Assembly: GCF_004143485.2 (NCBI RefSeq)
Contig: NZ_ML974131.1
Span: 117,867-181,866 of the forward strand
DNA: 64,000 nucleotides
Reading direction: 5' to 3'
Source: Halorussus amylolyticus
Lineage (GTDB): Archaea; Halobacteriota; Halobacteria; Halobacteriales; Haladaptataceae
Within the stretch, counting starts at the first letter, position 1; each line of letters begins with the position of its first letter. Below, piece by piece: positions 25,922 through 35,539 of the stretch. The translations under genes and the position numbers were made by a program. Under the pieces are notes generated by a model. That model saw only the letters and a program-made list of their open reading frames with translations, was not told the DNA's origin and searched no databases.

Positions 25922-27934
25922 CTACTCTAAGTCGCCAAGCGTTGCATCGACTGAGACGTTCATATGATCCGTGAGTTCACGGATGTTTGCGTTCCGGAAG
26001 TGCTCCCGGAACCGCCGGGCACGCGGATCACGGGGGAAGACAGTTCCAGCCCTATGTTCGGTGAACGCATCCTCGATAACTTGCCGATAGTTCTTGCTCG
26101 TGGCATAGCCGACGATTTCATCGTACTGTCCACCGAAGACGTTGAGATACTCTGTGAGTCGTTCAGTCACGAGTTGGACCTGCTTTTCGTCTTCCGCAGA
26201 GAGGACGTATTCGTACTCTTTTATCGCTGGCTCTTCTTCGAACTCTTCCGGTACCGGTCCATACATGCCGGATACGGTTACCTTATGAACCGACTCCCGA
26301 ATCGGCGTCAGTTTGTTGAGTACCGCTCGCTGCGTCTGTGACTCTGCGTATGGCTTCGTTTTGCTACACGGAAGAACCAAGAGATATTCTCTTTCCGGCG
26401 GTGTGTAGTTCCGCGTTAGAACATTGAAATCACTCGGGCTGTGTTCCAGCGAAATCGTCCGTTGGTCCTCTATCTCATCGATACCCACATTGAAGTCCGA
26501 AAGCTTGGCTTGATCACTCGCGACGTCCGGACCCGGAAGTAGTTCGTACGCATCGCGTGCTTCAATATCCCGTTGGAGCTGCGAATCTCGGACTTGCGCT
26601 TTCTTCAGCCCCCGACGGATATCAGCGTCCTGTTGCGCGAACTCGATGACATAGTCCAGCAATCGTCCGTCCGCTATTGCCTGTTGTACTTCGCGGATTT
26701 CCCGATTGTAGACTTCGAAGTTGTGCCGGGCAAGCCAGCCGTAGTATTTGCTTTTCGTGAACCCGTCTACGCCATAGGTTGGTTCGCGTTGCAGGTACTC
26801 GTTGAGTTTGTCAGGTGTAAGTGGGTGCCCTTCTTCATCGGTTGCTGGTCCATCGTCACTGCAAAGCGGACAATCCGGAATATCACAGGGAAACGTATTA
26901 TCTCCGGTATACGTTGTAAGCTCGGAGAGCTTGAGATGGTTCCATTCACCGGGAATGAGATACTTAGCGTACTGTGCTGTCTGCATATGGGAGGAGCAGT
27001 CGAACGTATCAACCCCTAGTAAAGATAGAAGAGACGCCTGTTTGCCACCGACGCCAAATACGTGGAGGGCAATCTCGTCTCGCCGCTCCTCGGAAATCGC
27101 GTCAATCGCACCCTGAACGATATCGACGAGAACATCTACTTTACTCCGCAGTGGGACTAAGGAACCGATGGCGAATCCTTGGAACGGTTGTTCTACCCCC
27201 TCTTCTTCGATCCGCTCCAAGAAATTCATGACATACCAATGGATAGTATCGTAATCGTGGCCGTGGATCGCGACGAAAACAGCGGGTTCATCCTGCTGTT
27301 TCTGTGCCTTGAGATTCTGGACGCTCTTCTTGTCTGCCTCGCTACGGATCTCAATCTCGTCCGGGTTCTCGATTAGCTTGAGGCAGCGAACGGCGCTCTC
27401 GATACTTTGTTCCATCCGATCTTCCTGTTCGTCGACGTTGAGATCCGGAGGAATCGGATAATCCAAAGTTGCGATAATGTCTGCGCCAAAGTCGGCTTGC
27501 AGTTTGAGGATACTGTCCGGATTCGTGTAAAGGCGCCAATCATTCTGCTCGTCGCCTTCGGCTGGCGGGTCGCCAAACGTCTTCGAGTTCATCAGCTTGA
27601 ACCCGCCAGAATCGATGAAGATCGGGGCGTTCACATCAACACGGTCCTCGAAATGCTCCCGAAATGTCTTCTCCCGCCAGTCAGCGAGGTTATCGGCGGT
27701 AAGCCCGTAGTCCAAGAAACTCATCGCCTGGAACATTATTCCCTGGAGATCGTCCTCGTCAAGGATGTTATCCCGGAAATGTCGCCACGAACTTCCCGAA
27801 TCCAACGTGGTTCCACCGATGAGATTGATCACGGGAAACAGAGCCGGGGTCTGCACTGCTCCATTCCTGACCGAAAGCCTCCCCAGCCGACCATACCCGT
27901 CATCCCCGTCCTGAAGAATAGAGAACTCAGTCAT
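25922..27934 (-). CDS. DpdA/ArcS-like fusion: TGT domain plus DUF5591-type domain
   Basis: A 670-aa protein. Residues 1-420 are a TGT barrel with FIDSGGFKLM (Asp108), AIGSLVPLRSK, GVDTFDCSSHMQTA (Asp312) and a zinc site Cys350, Cys355, Cys358 and His404. Residues about 512-670 begin YLLVLPCSKTKPYAESQTQ, the signature of the DUF5591 domain found in archaeosine synthase ArcS, which acts on preQ0 nitrile in tRNA. The enzyme may therefore insert and also tailor a base. Two full TGT active sites within 4 kb, each next to a CSK-motif domain, is unusual. A gap of 65 nt precedes the DUF6884 gene downstream in the same operon. Confidence 0.83.
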   Translation of the reverse strand: MTEFSILQDGDDGYGRLGRLSVRNGAVQTPALFPVINLIGGTTLDSGSSWRHFRDNILDEDDLQGIMFQAMSFLDYGLTADNLADWREKTFREHFEDRVDVNAPIFIDSGGFKLMNSKTFGDPPAEGDEQNDWRLYTNPDSILKLQADFGADIIATLDYPIPPDLNVDEQEDRMEQSIESAVRCLKLIENPDEIEIRSEADKKSVQNLKAQKQQDEPAVFVAIHGHDYDTIHWYVMNFLERIEEEGVEQPFQGFAIGSLVPLRSKVDVLVDIVQGAIDAISEERRDEIALHVFGVGGKQASLLSLLGVDTFDCSSHMQTAQYAKYLIPGEWNHLKLSELTTYTGDNTFPCDIPDCPLCSDDGPATDEEGHPLTPDKLNEYLQREPTYGVDGFTKSKYYGWLARHNFEVYNREIREVQQAIADGRLLDYVIEFAQQDADIRRGLKKAQVRDSQLQRDIEARDAYELLPGPDVASDQAKLSDFNVGIDEIEDQRTISLEHSPSDFNVLTRNYTPPEREYLLVLPCSKTKPYAESQTQRAVLNKLTPIRESVHKVTVSGMYGPVPEEFEEEPAIKEYEYVLSAEDEKQVQLVTERLTEYLNVFGGQYDEIVGYATSKNYRQVIEDAFTEHRAGTVFPRDPRARRFREHFRNANIRELTDHMNVSVDATLGDLE

Positions 27935-28053
27935 CTATTTGATAACGACTTACTCGGCAAGCCATTATGTGCTTTGCTCATTGTAACGGGTACAAAAAGG
28001 TTACCAGATGAAGAGTACATCACCCTATTTGTTGATTGACAACAATGCTGCTG

Positions 28054-28617
28054 TTACTTTTTGTTCCAGCCACTAACCTCTCGCTGTTCAAAGTCTTCAA
28101 CGCCGAGGAACTCGGTGATGTTTTCCTGCAAAATCCGATGATGTTCGTACAATGTCCGCTTCGTATCGTCACTGTGCCCAGCTAGCTTAATCTTGTCCAC
28201 CATGCGCGAGAGGTGGTCAAGCTTCTGCTTTGTCCGATTGTACGGTTCTGACCGGAACTCGCGTTCATCCTCCGAAACTAGCTGAATTTCGCCGTCCGGG
28301 TCGTCCACGTTGATCGTCGACGCAGTCGGGACATCCTCAATTTCATGGTCGAAATTAAGGTATGGCGTATGGTGGGTGAGCAGTGCCTGCTCGGCACTGT
28401 CTCGCTCTGACGTCCCCCACCACTCGATATACGCGATATCCCAGATATCCAGTCGGCCGTAGCTCACGACACTCGAGTCCTGCCGGACGAAATGCTGTCG
28501 CAACCGACTCCGGAGTTTACTGCTCTGCCCAGCATACGCTGGCACACCGTCCAGATCAAACAGACAGTACACACCAGGCGTCTCGGTTGGCACTGAACGG
28601 ACCTTCTCTGAAAGCAT
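28054..28617 (-). CDS. GIY-YIG nuclease-domain protein
   Basis: A 187-aa protein. The nuclease core is N-terminal: GVYCLFDLDGVPAYAGQS gives GVY (15-17) and YAG (28-30) in place of GIY and YIG. Arginines at 36, 38 and 40, Glu76 (SAEQALL) and Asn88 complete the UvrC/Slx1-type active site. The C-terminal half is charged and helical (RTKQKLDHLSRMVDKIKLAG). It is first in the minus-strand cluster with the transglycosylases, separated by about 120 nt. It may be the restriction nuclease that cuts DNA lacking, or carrying, the modified base; that is inference from context. Confidence 0.82.
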   Translation of the reverse strand: MLSEKVRSVPTETPGVYCLFDLDGVPAYAGQSSKLRSRLRQHFVRQDSSVVSYGRLDIWDIAYIEWWGTSERDSAEQALLTHHTPYLNFDHEIEDVPTASTINVDDPDGEIQLVSEDEREFRSEPYNRTKQKLDHLSRMVDKIKLAGHSDDTKRTLYEHHRILQENITEFLGVEDFEQREVSGWNKK

Positions 28618-29147
28618 CGTGTTCCACGTCTCTCAACGAGTTATTCAACCTTCCGCCGCCCCGACCACGGTCAAATCATCCTGCCACAGTTTCCCGGAGT
28701 GATGCCATAAGACCGGTACTCTGTTTCCAGCCTGTCACTGCACAGTGGGACGTTTGCTCATTGACCCCGCTCGCTATTCGTATGCACGGTGATGACACCC
28801 GATGCATCCTCCATCGGCTTGCCAGAGAGGACCGGGAAGTAATGGCTCGGGACGCAGATCAGTACGGTCGGCGTCGAGGAACCTGTGACCATCCCAGACC
28901 GTGACTAATTCATCCACATGTTCGCGTCCGGCCCGACTCGGACACAATCGACGTCGAAATCGAGTTCGAGAGCCGCGAAGCGATACGACGATCTGGTCAC
29001 ATAAAAAGATAGAAGCTGGCTATTAGGACAGTTCGTATTCACGGGTCAGAACGCGAATACAAGTGATTCAGGGACCTCCCACCCAAATTATATGTTATCA
29101 TTACGAGATGGACTAGAACTAAGTTACTCAACAAGCTATTGGGGGTT
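28618..29147. promoter_or_regulatory. Divergent promoter region
   Basis: About 530 nt between the leftward modification cluster and the rightward helicase-nuclease gene. No ORF is convincing. A TATA-like aattatatgtt near 29086-29096 lies about 55 nt before the helicase ATG. The transition in GC within it suggests junctions between modules of different origin. Confidence 0.45.
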
Positions 29148-32100
29148 ATGCCAAATGCCAGTGATTTGCGGAGAGAAATAGGTCCAATTAGTCCGACTGC
29201 GCTCGGTTCGTTTGTGAAGCTTGAACGTTGCGACCAGTATTTGGGTTGGAAGTATCTCGCTGAAGATTTATTGGGGGATGATGAACGATTCGAGGAATCT
29301 ATCCTGAGTCCTCTTTATTCGGAAACAGGAACTCGATTTGAAGCAGACCAATTATGTGCACTTCTAGAGCAGGAACTTACGGAGAAAGTAATCACGCCGG
29401 AGGACGACGCGCCGGAAAGCGTTTCCCCTGACCAGACTTGGGAAGAAGACGCCCCTTCGGATGAAGAGGGTGAACCGGATACATGGGAATCCGCACTCGA
29501 TACGCTACTGAATCAAATAAAATATGTGATAGAATCGGAGGACTTCGATCCAATTGTTTGTTTCCAACCAACTTTATTGGGGAAGGCTGGTTCGTGGTCA
29601 ATTTCGGGGAAAGCAGATATAATCGTCGTCCGGCCGCCTAGAATGGGGACAGATGAATCAGGTGCTGTGATTGTTGATATCTTGGAAGTCAAAGCCTCAC
29701 CAGAAGAACAAACTCACCACCGGATTCAGGCTGCCTGTTATAGCAAAATAATCAAAAACGCGATCGAGGCTGATGCCGACATTGAGTCTTCCGTTGCTAT
29801 CGAGAGCCGTGTCGTTCACCGTGATAACGCCATTGACCGCATTGGGTATCGGAATATCGAGCCTTTTGATCTTGAACCGACAGAAACTGACATTGAATTA
29901 CTTCTTCGATCTGGGGGGCGGGTCGATTCAATTGTCTTCGATAGTGGAGACGGCGAGTTCGATCCGTCGAATGCCACCCGTGTTGAGCCCTGGGAAATGT
30001 TCAACCGAATGTCTCGCCGCTGTGCAGGATGCTCGTTCCACGATGTCTGTTATACCCGTGCAGTAGAGGAAGACGGATTAGAACTCCTCGGCTTTCCGGA
30101 GGGGACCCAAGAAGACCTCGCAGAGGTTGGGATTGAAACGCTCGGTGATTTGGGAAGCCTTGTAGAATACGATGAGCACATGAGCCCTTCGGATCGGACA
30201 GATGATCAGGTCTGGGTGCAGGATGTACCCCAGTTTGAGCAAGTCCGTGATGAAATCGGTATAAAAGATCTTGAACGATATTGCATTGCAGCCGACGTAT
30301 TTTCTACGGAAAACTCTCCAAATCGACCAGCAGAAAGGACATACATCCCTGACAGCGGATTTAATTTACCGAAAGGAAGGGTCGAAGACTCACCGCTTCC
30401 GGATTCCCTTACGTTTTATGCCGACGAATCACTGATACGAGTTTATCTATTTGTTCAGGAAGACAATATACGAGATCGGTTGGTTCTACTAGGGGGCCAC
30501 GTTACAAATCACGATACGGGAGAACGACGGTGGATTTCAGCGATTTCAGACTCACTGCCTGGGGCTGACCCTGAGGAGGAGTGGAGTTACGACGAACTGG
30601 AGAATGCGAAAGACGAAGTCGAAGCGAACCTATTACGGCAGTTCCTCCGCGGAACGGATGAGAAGTTGGGGCTCGTCGATGCAATTCAGGAAGTTGCACC
30701 TGCTGACCTCGGCGATTTTGGAGATAATCTCGATAATCCTGGTTTCGTTCATCTCTATTTCTATTCTCCTGGACAACGGGATGCTCTCACTCGGGCTACG
30801 AAGCGGCATTTTGATGAAGGGGAGGAGTTTGAAGCGCTTCGAACACTCCTTGGATTGCGAGGCGAGATTGGTGAGCGTAATATCGACCAGGAAATGGTCT
30901 CCGTTCTCCATGAAGATTTTGTTTCTCGTCATCTCCTGCGATTCCTGGGCTTCGGGACAGTGCAAACAGTAGAACAATTCGAACGTCCAGATCCTGCCAA
31001 ACATGATGGCCCTCCAACCTACCGTAACTGGGAAGATGACCGGAGATTTGAATGGATGCACGAATTTGAGGGAGATCTAGCTCCAGTACACTTCGTTTTT
31101 AGAGAGCATTTCTTTGATAATGCAGTCGACTATGATGAGGGCGCACGAGAGCCACTCGCCGTTGAAGATGGCCTTGTTCAGACAGACACCAGTAACAATT
31201 ATGCTGATCAATTCCCCTTTGCCCATCGACATGCTGACGCAATTCCACTGGAATACATCTGGGCCAGTTTTGATGAACTGACCCAGGATACTATTGATCC
31301 CGCCGCCTTCGATGACGAAGATAAATTAGCACGGCAACGAGAACTGGTTCGGCGGTTCCGGTATCTCCGTGGCGACCCAAACAGTATTCGTATCAACCAA
31401 CGCCATCTCCGTGCTTTAGCCGAGAAATTAGCTGAGGCGGTGGAACATATTGAGGCATCGATTATCGAATGGCATAAAAGCGCAGGGACGCCGAAACAAC
31501 CCTTACCGCTTGACGACCTTCTCTCACAAGGATTCGATGACTCGCTGTTGGAAATCACGGCTCGGGAGTATCTGGATTTAGAACATGGTTCGAAAGAACG
31601 GCAGCTGGTACGGGATTGGCGACAGTCAATCCCGTACCGAATTCAAGAGGATCAGTCAATCCTGTTTACCTGTACCTCACCGCCAGAGGACAACGACGGG
31701 ACCTATACGATCGAAGGAGAAATCGCTTATACCGGTGGGGGTGACGATACGCTAACCGAGACTAGTTTTTCGGAAGGCGATTGGGTGGTCATGACCCCTG
31801 TTGATGATACGCAAAATCCACCCGTTGAAATTGGGATTAACCGGGCAACTGACATCGGCCGAATGCCCCTCGTCCATATCACAGATATCACGGACGACAC
31901 GATCAGCGTTGCTGCCCCCTGGAATTCAGATGAGTGGAATTGGCCTATGCCCAAACATGACTTCATGAACGGCCATCATAGGTATCTACCCGCGGGCCAC
32001 CCACAGTTAGCCGCTGTTGACCCTAGTATCGAAGACCGCGACTACCATTACGACCCAATAGAGGGCGGTACGGACCGTGAACTTCGTTTCATTGATATGG

Positions 32101-34034
32101 AGGAGGGCGGAGGTCAAAACCAAGTCGTTGTGGACGAGGGGGCTACGTTTGTTCTCGATCGCGCATTAGATAACGTGACCAGCTATCATTGCTCACGAGC
32201 GTTAAATCTAAGTGATGATAATCATGTGCTTCACTGGTTGGACGACCTATTATCGGGGGATCGAGACGAGATGGAGACCAACTTCTGTAATGCCGATCTC
32301 GTCGCTCACGATCCGGAAGAATTAGACGAGGGAACCGAAGAAATCGAAGACCCTGAGAGTTTTGTCGACCGGTTTTTTGTGGACGCGGATTCCATCGATT
32401 TCGAGCCGAATTTTCATCAGCGCCGTGTAATCCGAGAGACAAACAGACATTTGGCTGTAGTGCAGGGGCCTCCTGGGACGGGCAAGACTAGTTACACTAC
32501 CACTCCGGCCGTTTTGGGCCGAGCATTTGCCCTAGCACAGGAGGGGCGGTCGTTTATTGGTGGAATCTCAGCGTTGTCGCATGATGCGGTCGATGAAGCC
32601 TTCTCCAAGATTGCGGCCGTGGCTAGTGACTGTCAAGACGATGGTTGTTTTGACCGGATGAAAATCATCCGCGCTCGCCCAAGTGACATCCCTGATAATG
32701 CGGTCCCCTATGATGAACGTGATGATGACCAGTTAGTCGAACATATCGCATATCATCAGGACGAGGGGGCTGACCGTCTTCGCACCCTTTACCAGGAATA
32801 TGTCCTTGATCCCTCTGAAGACGCGGATCCGACCCAGTTTCTTATCTGTGGTCCGCCAACCTCCATCCGAGGGGTCGTTGATAAGGTCGCCCGGTTGCTG
32901 GTTGACGTAGACGATCAGGATCATCCTGAGGGTGTCTGGAATCTTCTAGAAGAAGGAGAGGGAGACATTTTCGATTTCACGGTCGTTGATGAAGCGAGCA
33001 TGATGGATCTTCCGCAACTCTTCCTCGTTGGCGCGTTCCTTCGGGAAGAAGGCCAACTGCTTCTTGCTGGTGACCATCGCCAGATGCAACCCATCCAGCA
33101 TCATGGTTGGGAAAGTGAAACGCGTGAGACGATTGAGGAGACGATTCCGTTTCTGTCTGCCCTCGATTATATACGGTTCCTGAAAGGGGATATCGAAGAA
33201 ATCGACTTCATTGAACGAGAATCCCCGGAGTTGGATGTTGGTCTCACGAACGACCAACAAGAAGACGCAGTGCTTCCGATGTATCCGCTCGAAGAAACCT
33301 ATCGACTCCCTCAGCCTGTTGCGGATCTCCTGACGGAACTCTTCTATGATGATGATGGTATCCAGTTAACGGGCCGGAACGATCGTGATCCAATACCTAC
33401 TGTCGATGCTTCTCACGAGGTAATTGAGGAGCTTATCGATCCAAACGAGTGGGTTTCCGTATTAGTCCATTCGGGTTCTCGGGATGAGCGATTAAGTGAA
33501 CTTGAGGCTACGATAGCGGAAGAAGTACTGGCAGACTTTGACTTGGTTGCGCCAGAAGATGAGAACTTAGAGAATGATGAGATTTCTGCCGGAGTCGTTG
33601 TTCCGTTTACATCCCAGCGGGATCGCTTACAAGGGCAACTCGATAATGCTGTTCAGGCACAAACGGTCGAGAAGTTCCAGGGTGGTGAACGTGATCTGAT
33701 TCTGTTATCAATGGTCGCAAGCGACGCTGGGTACGTGAATATGCTAAGCGACTTCCTGCTGAGTCCGTACCGTTTCAATGTCGGGGCAAGTCGGATGAAG
33801 CGGAAATTAATTATTATTGCTTCGGAAGCCATCTTCCAGACATCGGATCCGGATGCGGATCAATATGATGACCAATCAGCATGGAAGCGGCTCTATCAAC
33901 TCATAGGTGCGCTTGATGAAGATATCGAACCGGCTGCGGAATCGGACGCTCACGAAATCGATCCCGCCCTTTCTGCCGACACCCACTGCCAGGTGTACCA
34001 CGCCCGACTTTCAGACAACGGAGGTAGAATTTAA
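29148..34034 (+). CDS. Cas4/RecB-like nuclease fused to DNA2/Upf1-type helicase (1628 aa)
   Basis: The N-terminus has PTALGSFVKLERCDQYLGW with a first cysteine and a PD-(D/E)XK core VDILEVKASPEEQTHHRIQA (about 173-195). A CAGCSFHDVC triad near residue 290-302 completes a four-cysteine iron-sulphur site as in Cas4 and AddB. After about 800 mostly unassigned residues comes an SF1B helicase: Walker A QGPPGTGKT at 1106-1114, DEASMMDL near 1280, GDHRQMQPI, LEETYRLPQPV, and VEKFQGGERDLILLSMVAS. Nuclease plus 5'-3' helicase suggests resection or degradation of DNA. ATG 29148 is preferred to the TTG three codons earlier. It probably acts with the adjacent modification genes. Confidence 0.88.
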   Translation: MPNASDLRREIGPISPTALGSFVKLERCDQYLGWKYLAEDLLGDDERFEESILSPLYSETGTRFEADQLCALLEQELTEKVITPEDDAPESVSPDQTWEEDAPSDEEGEPDTWESALDTLLNQIKYVIESEDFDPIVCFQPTLLGKAGSWSISGKADIIVVRPPRMGTDESGAVIVDILEVKASPEEQTHHRIQAACYSKIIKNAIEADADIESSVAIESRVVHRDNAIDRIGYRNIEPFDLEPTETDIELLLRSGGRVDSIVFDSGDGEFDPSNATRVEPWEMFNRMSRRCAGCSFHDVCYTRAVEEDGLELLGFPEGTQEDLAEVGIETLGDLGSLVEYDEHMSPSDRTDDQVWVQDVPQFEQVRDEIGIKDLERYCIAADVFSTENSPNRPAERTYIPDSGFNLPKGRVEDSPLPDSLTFYADESLIRVYLFVQEDNIRDRLVLLGGHVTNHDTGERRWISAISDSLPGADPEEEWSYDELENAKDEVEANLLRQFLRGTDEKLGLVDAIQEVAPADLGDFGDNLDNPGFVHLYFYSPGQRDALTRATKRHFDEGEEFEALRTLLGLRGEIGERNIDQEMVSVLHEDFVSRHLLRFLGFGTVQTVEQFERPDPAKHDGPPTYRNWEDDRRFEWMHEFEGDLAPVHFVFREHFFDNAVDYDEGAREPLAVEDGLVQTDTSNNYADQFPFAHRHADAIPLEYIWASFDELTQDTIDPAAFDDEDKLARQRELVRRFRYLRGDPNSIRINQRHLRALAEKLAEAVEHIEASIIEWHKSAGTPKQPLPLDDLLSQGFDDSLLEITAREYLDLEHGSKERQLVRDWRQSIPYRIQEDQSILFTCTSPPEDNDGTYTIEGEIAYTGGGDDTLTETSFSEGDWVVMTPVDDTQNPPVEIGINRATDIGRMPLVHITDITDDTISVAAPWNSDEWNWPMPKHDFMNGHHRYLPAGHPQLAAVDPSIEDRDYHYDPIEGGTDRELRFIDMEEGGGQNQVVVDEGATFVLDRALDNVTSYHCSRALNLSDDNHVLHWLDDLLSGDRDEMETNFCNADLVAHDPEELDEGTEEIEDPESFVDRFFVDADSIDFEPNFHQRRVIRETNRHLAVVQGPPGTGKTSYTTTPAVLGRAFALAQEGRSFIGGISALSHDAVDEAFSKIAAVASDCQDDGCFDRMKIIRARPSDIPDNAVPYDERDDDQLVEHIAYHQDEGADRLRTLYQEYVLDPSEDADPTQFLICGPPTSIRGVVDKVARLLVDVDDQDHPEGVWNLLEEGEGDIFDFTVVDEASMMDLPQLFLVGAFLREEGQLLLAGDHRQMQPIQHHGWESETRETIEETIPFLSALDYIRFLKGDIEEIDFIERESPELDVGLTNDQQEDAVLPMYPLEETYRLPQPVADLLTELFYDDDGIQLTGRNDRDPIPTVDASHEVIEELIDPNEWVSVLVHSGSRDERLSELEATIAEEVLADFDLVAPEDENLENDEISAGVVVPFTSQRDRLQGQLDNAVQAQTVEKFQGGERDLILLSMVASDAGYVNMLSDFLLSPYRFNVGASRMKRKLIIIASEAIFQTSDPDADQYDDQSAWKRLYQLIGALDEDIEPAAESDAHEIDPALSADTHCQVYHARLSDNGGRI

Positions 34035-34303
34035 CCTCTGGCAGAAAAACCTCCACGAGAAGTCCGCCCGCCGGCGGGAGTGCCCAAAGTCGTCGTAGAC
34101 GGCTCTCCCCTTCACGTTCTGTGCCTCGGCCAGGGCATCCGGGTGGCCTCCCGCCAGCGAACACCCAGAGTGCCTGATCCCCGGCCACCCATTCGAACAG
34201 CTCTGCTGGGCACACGTACGGGTCCTCGTACGTCCACAGGACGGGTCACTCATAGAGACACAAACCACTCCTAGTGACTAACACTTAGATAGTCAAGGGG
34301 AAA
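34035..34303 (-). pseudogene. Probable gene remnant between helicase and integrase
   Basis: GC-rich relative to its surroundings. On the minus strand, pieces in two frames read like protein (AELFEWVAGDQALWVFAGG, then HPDALAEAQNVKGRAVYDDF), which would need a frameshift to join. A 12-bp palindrome cccgccggcggg lies at 34067-34078 and could act as a terminator hairpin for the helicase gene. No family recognised; the call rests on composition and on the two fragments. Confidence 0.3.
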
Positions 34304-35539
34304 TCACCCTTCTAACTCACATAGCTTCTCCAACACGCCCTGCTCCTCAAGCTCGGCTAACCGCTCCAGTATCTGCTGTTTCTCTTTCTGTTGGGTTTTC
34401 TGTTTTAGGCTGAGTGGTCTTCCGCAGTTCCGGCATTCACTGTGGCCTTGTTGGTTCTCTGTCCCACAGAACGGACAGTTGGCTGATTTCTCGTCGGTTT
34501 TCTTCCTGGTGAGTCCGTACTGGTCACGAATCGCTTGGTTGACATCGTCGTTGTTCAGATGGACGTACACTTTAGCGCGACTACTGCCTGGTACCCAACC
34601 TGCGAACTTGTTCAATTGCTCGTACCCCATGAAAGTCGCCACCTCGGTCAATCGGGTGTGCCGCAGATTGTAGGGTTTGCGCTTGTTCTCCGGGATATTC
34701 GCTCGTTCACACGCATCTTTGAATCGGCGCATGAATCCGTCGTACTTCAACGGGTCTGCCAAGTCGGGTTCGTAGTGACAGCTTCCATCATGGTCATAAC
34801 GTTTTCTCTCACAGTGTTTGCATCGTTGTTGTTCTGTTTTTATCCAGAGCGGCGCACTTGAATCGTTGATGTCACCGAGTTCACCTCCTAATGGGTGCTG
34901 GGCCAGCCATTCGCGCAGGGTTCGACCAGATCGCACTAACTGGTTTGTCCGGTCTGGCGTGTCTTTCATTCCTTCCAGGAAGATGAAGTCGCCTTTCTCG
35001 TTTGATGTGAAGTCAGCGATGCTTCGAGAAAGCATCTCGCCAGGGCGGGCCGCTGATTCGTACAGCATCATCGTAAACGCTCGATCACGGGTATTGGAGA
35101 AACTCTGGAACAATCGCTTGAGTTCATCATCGGTATAGAGGTCTTCACGGGTGACCTGGGTTGGTTTCTTTTTCTTTAATGAGATGAAGTTGACCTTGTC
35201 CGGGTGCTCATGGCCGCCGTTCTGTATCTTGTAGAACTTCTTGACGGTGCCACGCATGGTCCGCTTCGTAGCTTCAGCGTAGTCACTCCGGTTCAACCCG
35301 GCCATCAGCTGTTTGAGCTCCGGTTCGCTTGCTCCCTGGAGCCGAAAGTCCGCAGGTGCATACTTCTTCAACAGCGTTTTCAGAGACTGCGCATGGCGTT
35401 GCTGGCGGACATCGCTGAGTCCTTCCGCTGCGCAATGATCGATGAACTCCCGAATCGATTGAACGTTCTCCGGGTGGAGACTGCTTTCTTCGAGGTTTTG
35501 AAGGGTTCGTGAGACATTGACATACTGTGATGTAGACAT
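34304..35539 (-). CDS. Tyrosine recombinase with C-terminal zinc ribbon
   Basis: A 411-aa integrase. Catalytic residues: Arg165 (ESAARPGEML), Arg293 in YNLRHTRLTEV (the usual leading His is Tyr290), Trp315 (GWVPGSS) and nucleophile Tyr325 (KVYVHLN). An insertion around 240-254 holds CKHC and later CHYE, and the C-terminus has a ribbon CPFC then CRNC (355-372) followed by a coiled coil (QKEKQQILERLAELEEQG). This is a common haloarchaeal plasmid/virus recombinase type. The ATG at 35539 begins the natural N-terminus; the frame runs 16 codons further upstream. It lies mid-element, so it may be left from an earlier insertion or serve in resolution. Confidence 0.9.
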   Translation of the reverse strand: MSTSQYVNVSRTLQNLEESSLHPENVQSIREFIDHCAAEGLSDVRQQRHAQSLKTLLKKYAPADFRLQGASEPELKQLMAGLNRSDYAEATKRTMRGTVKKFYKIQNGGHEHPDKVNFISLKKKKPTQVTREDLYTDDELKRLFQSFSNTRDRAFTMMLYESAARPGEMLSRSIADFTSNEKGDFIFLEGMKDTPDRTNQLVRSGRTLREWLAQHPLGGELGDINDSSAPLWIKTEQQRCKHCERKRYDHDGSCHYEPDLADPLKYDGFMRRFKDACERANIPENKRKPYNLRHTRLTEVATFMGYEQLNKFAGWVPGSSRAKVYVHLNNDDVNQAIRDQYGLTRKKTDEKSANCPFCGTENQQGHSECRNCGRPLSLKQKTQQKEKQQILERLAELEEQGVLEKLCELEG

